7,160 nt of DNA from Desulfobacterales bacterium (GTDB lineage: Bacteria > Desulfobacterota > Desulfobacteria > Desulfobacterales > 4be13), in contig JAOZRQ010000080.1 in the NCBI GenBank assembly GCA_029940115.1, positions 1 through 7,160 on the forward strand, given 5' to 3'. Below, in pieces: positions 1 through 5,528 of the stretch. Under the pieces are notes generated by a model. The model had not been told where the DNA came from. It made no database searches and was given only the letters and a program-made list of their open reading frames with translations. How positions within the stretch are numbered: the first letter of the stretch is position 1; each line of letters starts with the position of its first letter. A program made the translations under genes and the position numbers.

Positions 1-77
1 CCTCACGTTTCACGCCTCACGCCTCACGTTTCACGCCTCACGCCTCACGCCTCACGCCTCACTTCTCACGCCTCATT
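1..77. repeat. Heptanucleotide tandem array (CCTCACG)
   Basis: Eleven consecutive 7-bp units are visible, consensus CCTCACG (minus strand CGTGAGG). Units 2 and 5 are TTTCACG, and units 9 to 11 are degenerate (CCTCACT, TCTCACG, CCTCATT). The two TTTCACG units make the first 42 bp two exact copies of a 21-bp higher-order unit. The array may continue to the left of the window. It supplies the stop codon (59-61) and last few codons of the DUF3160 gene on the minus strand, so that protein's C-terminal tail (MRREK) is written by the repeat. Confidence 0.9.
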
Positions 78-1462
78 TCAAGCACTTTCATTTTTTCTTC
101 GTCATTGAGGATCTTGCGCCAGGCGTCATCGGTCAGGCGGTCATTCATGGGATATTTGAATTCATAGTGGGTGAACAAGGCGCCGCGGGCTTTCAGGTCT
201 TGCCCTTTTATGGCCTTTTCCACTATTTTGGGATAACCGATCCCTTCTTCGAGCACCTTTTGTGTGTTCGGTTCGGTATGGACATCTGCAACAATCGGCT
301 GATCCTTTGATCCGGTCAACTTCAGAAGCATTTTGTCCAAGTTGTTCAGAAAGGTGATATCCGTTTCCTTCAAAGAGACCTCTTGTCGCTCACGGAGCGA
401 GATATCCCGGAGCTTGTCGAGAATGTTCAGAAACTCCTTCATCCGGCTTTTCTGATCCCGGGTTTTCATGAAGCCGCTCAGATTCCTGATCTGTTCCTGC
501 AAATAGACATAGAGTTCGTCAGCAGGTTCCAGATACGCGGCCGTTCTTTGAGCAAAAGAGGGGCTAAGACCTTTGCTGCCCATGGTATAGGACTGTTTCG
601 CGTAAACCAGGGCAATGTAACGGGTGTATGTCCAGAACCCGAGGCAGGTGTTCAGGCGACGGGACTCATCCCCTTCCGGTTCTGATGTGCGCCCCCGGGT
701 CAGCCAATATTCGATGATCTTGAAGTGCTTTGACGCCATTGACTTTTCAGACGGAAGCATCAGCATGTCTTTGGCCCGGGCCGCGGCGTTTTCATAGCCC
801 TCATAATTGCGCTCATCAGACGCGTCGAGCCTTTTCCCGGCCTCCTGGGACCCGAGCAGGGCCATCAGTTCCAGTCCCAAGGGGAAGCCTTTGACCACCT
901 GCTTGTTGATCAGTGTTTTGGAAAAAGGGCTCTTCCCCCCTTTATAGGTCCTTACCTGATCATAGACCAATTGCTGGAAGGCCGCGCTGTCCGGCGTAAA
1001 CCGGGAGGGCATGAAACGCCATCCGGTCAGAACATCCTTTGCGCTCACCCCCTCTTCCAAAGCCTCCCGATCCACCAGCCCGGAAAGAATGAGCGGCTGA
1101 CGGCCTTTTTCCCGGGACCGCTCGAGCAGGGCCTTCCGGATTTCGGGCATCGGCTTCTCCTTCATTTTATCGGCCACGCGGATATAGTCTGAGCGGATCA
1201 GGTCATCCGGAGGACCGAACAGCCATGAAAGCGGATCATCGAGCCCTTTAAGACGGCTCAGAAGCGATGGGTCGCCATGGATGGTTTGATGAATCAGGCC
1301 CATGGCTTGGCTGGTCAGGAAATCGGCCTGTTCCGCGGCAAGACCGGTCGCGTGGCTCTCCAAAACCGGAAAAAGAACGGCCCCCGCGTACCTCATGGCC
1401 TGGAAATATCGTCCCAAAGTCTCATATCTGATGCTGACATTTGTTTCGACAAACCAGTTCAA
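59..1462 (-). pseudogene. DUF3160 family protein, N-terminal half missing
   Basis: The reading frame matches the C-terminal half of DUF3160 proteins, a family of unknown, probably extracytoplasmic function whose full-length members are usually about 700-800 residues. Recognisable family landmarks, in order, are RYFQAMRYAG (about residues 18-27), WLFGPPDDL (about 80-88), FQQLVYDQVRTY, a LNTCLGFWTYTRYIALVYAKQS-like stretch near 270-290, YLEPADELY, and the terminal block from about 390 (VADVHTEPNT, GALFTHYEF, MNDRLTDDAW). The 3' end appears complete. The only upstream start in frame is a TTG at 1462 with no convincing ribosome binding site. Family similarity stops at about residue 11-12 (near 1430), exactly where a YafQ toxin gene starts on the other strand. 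I see no signal peptide and none of the N-terminal half, so this is read as a 5'-deleted remnant. The family call is confident from remembered motifs; the loss of function is inferred. Confidence 0.85.
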
Positions 1463-1700
1463 AAAAGATTTGCGGCGTATGCTGAAACGTGGAAAATCTT
1501 CTGAAAAACTGAAAACAGTCCTTTCCCTGTTGATAAGTGAACAGACCCTGCCTCCGAAATGTCGGGATCACAAACTGATGGGAAATTGGAAAGGCCGGTC
1601 TGAATGTCATGTCGAGCCGGATTGGCTCCTTATTTATCTTGTCGAGGGGGACAAGCTTATTGCGGAGCGAACCGGGAGCCATTCAGATTTGTTTGACTGA
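1431..1700 (+). CDS. yafQ: YafQ-family type II toxin (orphan mRNA interferase)
   Basis: This 89-residue protein is full length for YafQ, a RelE/ParE-superfamily ribosome-dependent endoribonuclease normally paired with the antitoxin DinJ. The family signature is intact: DHKLMG (46-51), W53-K-G-R56, CHVEPDW (59-65), LLIY (66-69) and RTGSHSDLF (80-88). Residues H47, H60, D64, W65, H84 and F88 line up with E. coli YafQ H50, H63, D67, W68, H87 and F91, so the active site looks complete. The ATG at 1431 fits the usual N terminus (MLTFVSTNQFKKD). The frame is open further upstream, but that part is antisense to DUF3160 coding sequence and is not family-like. No Shine-Dalgarno sequence precedes the ATG, no promoter is evident, and no DinJ/RelB-type antitoxin gene lies on either side. 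It may therefore be silent, an uncoupled relic of a toxin-antitoxin operon. Family assignment is very strong; expression is doubtful. Confidence 0.88.
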   Translation: MLTFVSTNQFKKDLRRMLKRGKSSEKLKTVLSLLISEQTLPPKCRDHKLMGNWKGRSECHVEPDWLLIYLVEGDKLIAERTGSHSDLFD

Positions 1701-1778
1701 TCGGGCCTGATCCTCGGCATCTTTCACGAAGCCGTGAAAAGATCTCCGGGCATTGAGTGCATTCTCGGATAGAAAAGA

Positions 1779-1817
1779 GCCCCGGAATCTGAAAGCGCAA
1801 GCAGGCTGAAGCCAGCT
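1779..1817. repeat. Dispersed repeat, shortened copy C
   Basis: It shares the 26-nt core (1790-1815, TGAAAGCnCAAGCAGG then CTGAAGCCAG) with copies at 1862-1887 and 3125-3150. It also has the left palindrome arm CCCCGGAAT, but compared with the full copies it lacks the 11-nt CAATTCCGGGG right arm. It looks like a precise deletion of half of the palindrome. There is no similarity to the full copies' distal part after the core. Confidence 0.8.
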
Positions 1818-1835
1818 ATCATCACTATCATCACA

Positions 1836-1934
1836 GAAAGACCCGGAATCAATTCCGGGGTTGAAAGCTCAAGCAGGCTGAAGCCAGCTAGATTGCGGCA
1901 GTGCGCTTTAACGTACTTGCGCTTTGAGCCGGGG
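1836..1934. repeat. Dispersed repeat, full copy A
   Basis: A 99-bp copy in the same orientation as copy B (3099-3195). It has a near-perfect palindrome (CCCGGAAT-CA-ATTCCGGG at 1842-1859), the 26-nt core (1862-1887), a variable patch, then AGTGCGCTTTAACGTACTT and a terminal GAGCCGGGG. It differs from copy B by point changes and a 2-bp length difference, mostly in the patch after the core. It sits just downstream of the Rpn gene's stop. It is not coding in any convincing way and resembles a REP/MITE-like interspersed element, although no transposase ends are recognised. Confidence 0.85.
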
Positions 1935-1935
1935 C

Positions 1936-1985
1936 TCAGCGGGAGGCTCTCCCGGACCAGCGAGAAGATGCGCCCTTGGCCCTGA
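1936..1985 (-). pseudogene. Fragment of a second Rpn-type gene
   Basis: Positions 1936-1963 match 2288-2315, inside the intact Rpn gene, over 28 identical bases. On the minus strand this reads FSLVRESLPL in both places. The flanking residues are similar but diverged (QGQGRIFSLVRESLPLSPG here against RQATLFSLVRESLPLNPEE in the intact gene), so similarity at protein level extends a little past the identical DNA. This suggests a scrap of a paralogous Rpn element rather than a copy of the neighbour itself. It is short, so this is an inference of moderate strength. Confidence 0.5.
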
Positions 1986-2957
1986 TCACAGGCCGTCTTC
2001 CACTTTCGGGCCAGGAGTGGGTCCCGGGTCCCGGGCCAGCTCCCTGACCCTGCCGGCATCCATCCCCATGATTTGGGCAATCTGTTCGGGTGTCAGCCAG
2101 CCGGATTTCATAAGTTCCCTCACTGCATCCTCCCGGCCTTCCTGATGGCCTTCCTGTCGGCCTCCTTCCCAGCCTTCCTCCCAACCTCTCTCATACCCGA
2201 CGTCCTCGACAGATTCCAGCATGCTCACCTCCTGCCAGAGCGGATCGCTCCGGACGATTTCCTGATATTGTTTGTGTTCCTCCGGATTCAGCGGGAGGCT
2301 CTCCCGGACCAGCGAAAAGAGGGTGGCCTGCCGCTGGCCCTTGGAGAGCCTCGCGACGCCCCGCATCGCCTTCGCCTTGATCATCGGCCGCTCCCGCTTC
2401 GGATAGTCGGTCAGCGGCAGGTACGCGGCCGCTAGGGGATTCTCCGCCATCCGGCTCTCAAGTTTCTCCGCCTTGTAGCCCCTCAGCTTGATCAGGGTGT
2501 ATGAGAACTCGCAGATCGGATGTCCCGGCAGGGAGATCGTGAACTTGTCGCTGATCGGCCTTCTCCACTTCGCGGGATCCGTGAACATGGCGATGGGGAG
2601 GATCGTCCTCCCGAACTTGAAGTATATCCCGCAGAAGTAGCGGAACATCCGTCTCTCAAAGTGCGTCTCCCTCTCGCTCTGCTGCTCCCAGTGGATCAGG
2701 ATCCACTCCGGCCTTCCGTCCAGGACGATCCGGATCAGGATCAGCGCGTCCGTGATCGCCTGATGGTCGGCTCTCTTCTTCCCATTTTGCGGCTCATCGA
2801 GCAGGGAGATCAGCTCCTTGTCGAGGAACTTGGCCGTCTCAAACCGCATCCTCCTGGCCAGATCCGGGAAGAACAGCTCGAAATACTCCCGCAGGAACAG
2901 GGTCAGAGTCTCCTTGTGCCGGATGTCGAACCGGCTCGGTTTTTTCTTGGGCTTCAT
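1986..2957 (-). CDS. Rpn-family recombination-promoting nuclease / PD-(D/E)XK transposase-like protein
   Basis: A 323-residue protein of the Rpn/PDDEXK_2 family (often annotated as putative transposase), cytoplasmic DNA endonucleases that stimulate recombination. The N terminus FDIRHKETLTLFLREYFELFFPDL (split here as residues 10-33) and FLDKEL (44-49) are typical. The catalytic set is visible as E48, D70, and E91-x-Q93 in ILIHWEQQ, with 21 residues between D70 and E91 as in relatives. ERRMFRYFCGIY (101-112) and PIAMFTD (121-127) follow. The C-terminal region has six GxxE-like tetrads (254-277) and a helix-turn-helix-like LTPEQIAQIMGMDAGRV (288-304). The ATG at 2957 is chosen because AGAGG lies 9 nt upstream; a TTG at 2996 in frame is less likely. 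A promoter lies at 2999-3027. The gene looks intact and stands alone between direct repeats A and B. Confidence 0.9.
   Translation of the reverse strand: MKPKKKPSRFDIRHKETLTLFLREYFELFFPDLARRMRFETAKFLDKELISLLDEPQNGKKRADHQAITDALILIRIVLDGRPEWILIHWEQQSERETHFERRMFRYFCGIYFKFGRTILPIAMFTDPAKWRRPISDKFTISLPGHPICEFSYTLIKLRGYKAEKLESRMAENPLAAAYLPLTDYPKRERPMIKAKAMRGVARLSKGQRQATLFSLVRESLPLNPEEHKQYQEIVRSDPLWQEVSMLESVEDVGYERGWEEGWEGGRQEGHQEGREDAVRELMKSGWLTPEQIAQIMGMDAGRVRELARDPGPTPGPKVEDGL
2127..2198 (-). repeat. Degenerate 12-bp coding repeat in Rpn C terminus
   Basis: Six imperfect 12-bp units encode G-x-x-x tetrads: GYER, GWEE, GWEG, GRQE, GHQE, GRED (residues 254-277 of the nuclease). Glycine recurs every fourth residue with a strong excess of glutamate. 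Such G/E-rich tails are common just before the C-terminal helix in this family and vary in length, consistent with slippage or recombination between units. Confidence 0.75.
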
Positions 2958-2998
2958 GGTCGTTTTCCTCTTTGGCGTTCGTTTCAGAACCAGCAAGT

Positions 2999-3037
2999 TT
3001 CATATCACAGATTTTGGCCTGTTGCAAGTTTTTTTTT
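2999..3037 (-). promoter_or_regulatory. Sigma-70-type promoter of the Rpn gene
   Basis: On the minus strand TTGCAA (3022-3027) and TATGAA (2999-3004) are separated by exactly 17 bases. A run of nine A (3029-3037, minus strand) just upstream of the -35 box could serve as an UP element. It lies about 40 bases ahead of the start codon at 2957. It is a pattern-based call. Confidence 0.6.
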
Positions 3038-3098
3038 GAGACAAGGCGGACCATGCGGTGGGATTGATCTGGATTGACCCCGGATTTTGACGGCTATG

Positions 3099-3195
3099 GA
3101 AAGCCCCGGAATCAATTCCGGGGCTGAAAGCTCAAGCAGGCTGAAGCCAGATGAACTGATAGTGCGCTTTAGCGTACTTTCGCTGTTAGCCGGGG
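3099..3195. repeat. Dispersed repeat, full copy B
   Basis: A 97-bp direct copy of repeat A. It contains a perfect palindrome (CCCCGGAAT-CA-ATTCCGGGG, 3104-3123), the 26-nt core (3125-3150), AGTGCGCTTTAGCGTACTT and a terminal TTAGCCGGGG. It ends inside the hairpin that follows the dockerin-protein gene and begins just upstream of the Rpn promoter. With copy A it therefore brackets the Rpn transcription unit. Confidence 0.85.
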
Positions 3196-3211
3196 ATTTG
3201 ATCCCCCGGCT
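3188..3211. terminator. GC-rich hairpin downstream of the dockerin-protein gene
   Basis: AGCCGGGG (3188-3195) pairs perfectly with CCCCGGCT (3204-3211) around an 8-nt loop, one base beyond the stop codon at 3213-3215. The T-run (3211-3214) lies on the plus-strand side, so as an intrinsic terminator it would better stop plus-strand transcripts. For the minus-strand gene it would act mainly as a 3' stabilising or weak stop structure. Its left arm is the end of repeat B. Confidence 0.5.
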
Positions 3212-3212
3212 T

Positions 3213-4163
3213 TTATAACCCGCTCAATATTCGCAGAATGCAAATCACTTCGGCCATGCCGATTTGGTTGTCGTTGTTGATATCGGCGGATAAATGGATG
3301 GCATCGCTGATATCCATTCCTGCCAAGATTTTCAGAGCCAGGATAGCGTCTGTGACTTCTATTTTTTGGTTAGCATCAATATCTCCGGGATCTATTTCTA
3401 CTGTCACTGTCACTGAAACATTATCCGCATTCTTGCCATCATCGGTCACGGTAAAGGTGACCTCGTAAACTCCCGCGACAGGAAAGGTCACATCTCCGGG
3501 GTATTCCTCATCAGAACTTTCAACGCCGCTGTCACTGAAATCCCATAAATAAGTCGTTGAATCGCAGCTTGCAACTGCTCCTTGAAAATTGACGGATCCT
3601 CCCTCATAGATGATCATATCCGAATCCGGGGAAACGATTCTCCCAATGAGCGGTTCATCAGCGACACTTGCCGTCAGTGTAAGATACTGGTCCGAATTGC
3701 CGCCGGAAATCTGATATTCGGTTGTAGTTTTCATGTCCGGAACGACAACTTGGCCTGTTCCGTCATGCCCCTCTTTCAACTGATAGAAGCTGCCGCAATC
3801 AAAGGCAGAGGGATCCCAGCTTATTGTCGAAGTCCTCTCAGACGGAGGGCCGATGTTCCCGGAGGGATTGATGGCGATGATCCAACGGTAATCGGTTTCA
3901 CCCTCTTGACGGATATCCGTTGCAAGGTTTGATGTCCAGTCAGAGGATGGGATCACCATTGCACATGAATACTGCGGCGGCAACGGGGCCGCCGATTTTG
4001 TGATGGATTCGGAGTCAACGCCGATTGTCACATCGCCTTTGTATTGGCCTCCCAAGTCCTCTCCTTCGGCATGAATTATGGCCTGCCACCCGGCGGATGC
4101 AATGGCTGAATGGATGATACAGAAAAAAACGGTCAGACTCAAAAGAAATAACCTGTTTATCAT
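3213..4163 (-). CDS. Secreted protein: unnamed exported domain + PKD + type I dockerin-like module
   Basis: A 316-residue exported protein. It has a signal peptide (1-24, hydrophobic 5-21, cleavage likely after ASA-24). The unnamed domain shared with the two upstream genes follows (about 25-164), with GGQ (38-40), DVTIGV (44-49), DIRQEGE (83-89), NPSGNIGPP (99-107), SWDP (115-118), DMKTTTEY (143-150) and GGNSDQYLT (154-162). A PKD-like fold (about 176-257) carries YLWDFSDSG (205-213) and YEVTFTVTDDG (233-243). The dockerin-like tail (261-316) has two EF-hand-type calcium loops, D261-D263-N265-D272 and D294-N296-D298-E305, each followed by a hydrophobic helix (LALKILAG, ILRILSGL). Dockerins bind cohesins, so the protein may dock to a surface scaffold or complex, but no cohesin is in the window. 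AAGGA lies 8 nt before the ATG. A strong terminator lies only about 17 nt upstream of that site, so expression may depend on read-through or an internal promoter. Module calls are strong; function is unknown. Confidence 0.88.
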   Translation of the reverse strand: MINRLFLLSLTVFFCIIHSAIASAGWQAIIHAEGEDLGGQYKGDVTIGVDSESITKSAAPLPPQYSCAMVIPSSDWTSNLATDIRQEGETDYRWIIAINPSGNIGPPSERTSTISWDPSAFDCGSFYQLKEGHDGTGQVVVPDMKTTTEYQISGGNSDQYLTLTASVADEPLIGRIVSPDSDMIIYEGGSVNFQGAVASCDSTTYLWDFSDSGVESSDEEYPGDVTFPVAGVYEVTFTVTDDGKNADNVSVTVTVEIDPGDIDANQKIEVTDAILALKILAGMDISDAIHLSADINNDNQIGMAEVICILRILSGL

Positions 4164-4180
4164 GGGGATATCCTTTCTGC

Positions 4181-4220
4181 AAAAAATAAAGACTTCCGAA
4201 GTCTCCGAGACTTCGGAAGT
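4181..4220 (-). terminator. Strong intrinsic terminator between two paralogues
   Basis: ACTTCCGAAGTC (4192-4203) and GACTTCGGAAGT (4209-4220) form a perfect 12-bp stem with a 5-nt loop. On the minus strand the stem is followed by CTTTATTTTTT (4191-4181). It begins 8 bases after the stop of the 166-aa gene and ends 17 bases ahead of the start codon of the dockerin-protein gene, so it either insulates the latter or acts as an attenuator. Confidence 0.85.
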
Positions 4221-4227
4221 TTAAGGG

Positions 4228-4728
4228 TCATTGCCTGCAAATCACCGTGAGGTATTGATCCTTGTTTCCGCCTGTCACATCGAATTTCGTGACGGTTTTC
4301 ATGTCCGGGATCAGAATCTCTCCGGTTCCCTCCCATCCTTCCCGCAATTCAAAATCGCCTGGGCCGAATTGGGTGGGGTCCCAGCTCATCGTCGAGGTTG
4401 CGTCAAAGGGAGGGCCAATGTTTCCGTGCGGATTGACCGCGATAACCCAGATGTGTTCCTCCTCTCCTTCTTGGCGGATATCCTCTGTGAAGAACGCTGT
4501 CCAGTCGTCGGAGGGGATTGTCATGGAACAGGTGAAGCCCGGAGGCAGCGGGGGAGCCGGCAGAGAGACGGCTTCCGAGGCGACACCGATGGTCACGTCG
4601 CTTTGGTGCTGGCCTCCCCTATTTTTTCCCTCGACATGAATATTGGCACGCCACTCAGCAGCGGCATTTGCCGCGTGGGCAAGTCCCAAGAGGACCATCA
4701 CGCATGATGCAAAAAGTTTGAGTTTCAT
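4228..4728 (-). CDS. Secreted single-domain protein, paralogue of its neighbours
   Basis: A 166-residue protein consisting of a signal peptide (M1 to about A22-A24, hydrophobic 5-20, ANA/AAA cleavage region) and one copy of the unnamed exported domain, with little else. Motifs shared with the dockerin protein are GGQ, DVTIGV, PLPPGF.C (a conserved cysteine), IPS.DWT, EDIRQEGE, NPHGNIGPP, SWDP, DMKT.T and GGNKDQYLTV. The ATG at 4728 is preceded by AAGGAG at 6-7 nt, which decides the start against an in-frame GTG/TTG-type codon further upstream at 4770. The chain stops directly after the domain, so this member shows the domain's natural limits (about 140 residues) and has no PKD, dockerin or other anchor. 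A second cysteine near the C terminus (VICRQ) could pair with the first. A terminator follows. Function unknown; secretion is well supported. Confidence 0.88.
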   Translation of the reverse strand: MKLKLFASCVMVLLGLAHAANAAAEWRANIHVEGKNRGGQHQSDVTIGVASEAVSLPAPPLPPGFTCSMTIPSDDWTAFFTEDIRQEGEEEHIWVIAVNPHGNIGPPFDATSTMSWDPTQFGPGDFELREGWEGTGEILIPDMKTVTKFDVTGGNKDQYLTVICRQ

Positions 4729-4745
4729 GGGAATCTCCTTTCTCA

Positions 4746-4767
4746 GCCCGGCAATGAATTGCCGGGC
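4746..4767. promoter_or_regulatory. Perfect palindrome in the leader of the 166-aa gene
   Basis: GCCCGGCAAT (4746-4755) and ATTGCCGGGC (4758-4767) form a 10-bp perfect inverted repeat with a 2-nt centre. On the minus strand it ends only a few bases ahead of the AAGGAG ribosome binding site and has no T-run after it, so a leader hairpin or binding site is likelier than a terminator. On the plus strand a CATTTTT tail follows. Its shape resembles the CCCCGGAAT/ATTCCGGGG palindromes in repeats A and B. Confidence 0.6.
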
Positions 4768-4826
4768 CATTTTTCAAAAGTCCTTGCGGGCTGGAAATTG
4801 TTTTCGCCAAATCGTGGATACGCCGG

Positions 4827-5528
4827 TCACTCAGATTCCACGGCAAATTCACACGCTTCCTCCGCTCCGACCCAGTAGCCGTAGCCGGGGCTGAACTGCG
4901 TGACCTTTCTGTAAGAGCCGTCAAAATATTGGTACATCACCTGCATGGCTCCCTCTGGGACGACTTGGGGAGAGCTTGTGGTGTTGACGGAGCCGAGCAG
5001 ATGCCATCCCGAAGAGAGGGAAGCTGTGTAGCCCGGGAAAGGCTGTCCCTCCATCGTGTAAGTCTGATCAGCAGGCACTTTCACCCAGTACCCTTTCCCG
5101 GGTTCCAGGGACGCCGCGTCAACATAGCCGCCGTCCTCGTATCCGTAAGCGACCTCCGCATCCGGGAACAGGGCGGGGAGAGCGGAGTTGTCCGGTGTCA
5201 GCGGCAGGGAGATCAGGTTCCAGCCTGCGTTCATGTTCATGTAAAAGAGGATGCCCTCTCTCCAAAGTATGGTGAAATGCTGATCCGCATTGCCGCCGGA
5301 GACATCATGGTCGGTGGTGGTTCTCATATCCGAAATCAGCACCGTGCCTGTTGCATCATCACCCGATATCAACTGGTAATAGCCTTCGGAGGCAAACTCG
5401 GAAGGGTCCCAGCTTACGGTTGTGGTTGAAGTGGGCGGGCCTGTGTTCCCACGGGGATTAACAGTGATGACCCAAGTGTACTTATCTTCACCTCTTTGCC
5501 GAATGTCCTCTGACAGAGGGCCTGAGAT
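4827..5528 (-). pseudogene. 3' part of a secreted protein: exported domain (truncated) + duplicated GW...PGxGYWV module
   Basis: The frame opens after a stop at 5529-5531 and reads LSEDIRQRGED, NPRGNTGPP, SWDP, DMRTTTDH and GGNADQHFTI, the C-terminal two thirds of the exported domain found in the two downstream genes. The signal peptide and about 65-75 N-terminal domain residues are absent. After the domain comes a roughly 130-residue tail built of two similar halves. Each begins GWNLIS or GWHLLG, has a Y.Y.DG.Y motif in the middle and ends PGKGYWV or PGYGYWV. This resembles C-terminal modules seen on extracellular proteins and may be a sorting or carbohydrate-contact unit, but I do not recognise a named family. 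No good start codon and ribosome binding site serve this frame (the first usable codon is a TTG at 5372). It is joined directly to the subtilase fragment in another frame, so it is read as the tail of a deletion chimera. Confidence 0.75.

Larger units (their letters stand above)
1701..1985. other. Gene-free spacer with repeat copies
   Basis: No credible gene was found. The stretch holds an imperfect hairpin just after the toxin stop (1719-1727 with 1734-1743, ATCTTTCAC against GTGAAAAGAT, one bulge, no T-run). It also holds a shortened copy and a full copy of the dispersed repeat described below, and a short fragment resembling the middle of the Rpn gene. Minus-strand open frames across it are written by repeats and show no domain. 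Confidence 0.6.

Noticed and set aside
1302..1430. N-terminal extension of the YafQ frame to an upstream ATG
   Set aside because: The added 43 residues are antisense to DUF3160 coding sequence and do not resemble YafQ, whose normal length starts at 1431.
1724..2080. Minus-strand 118-codon open frame spanning the dispersed repeats
   Set aside because: It is composed of repeat C, repeat A and the Rpn fragment, and overlaps the end of the Rpn gene in another frame.
2520..3077. Plus-strand 185-codon open frame
   Set aside because: Antisense shadow of the Rpn nuclease gene, whose motifs, ribosome binding site and promoter are all on the minus strand.
4231..4707. Plus-strand 158-codon open frame
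   Set aside because: Shadow of the 166-aa secreted protein; the minus strand has a signal peptide, a Shine-Dalgarno sequence and paralogues.
4700..4728. Lipoprotein signal (FASC) in the 166-aa protein
   Set aside because: The cysteine at position 9 lies at the start of the hydrophobic core, which continues to residue 20, so an ordinary signal peptide is far more likely.
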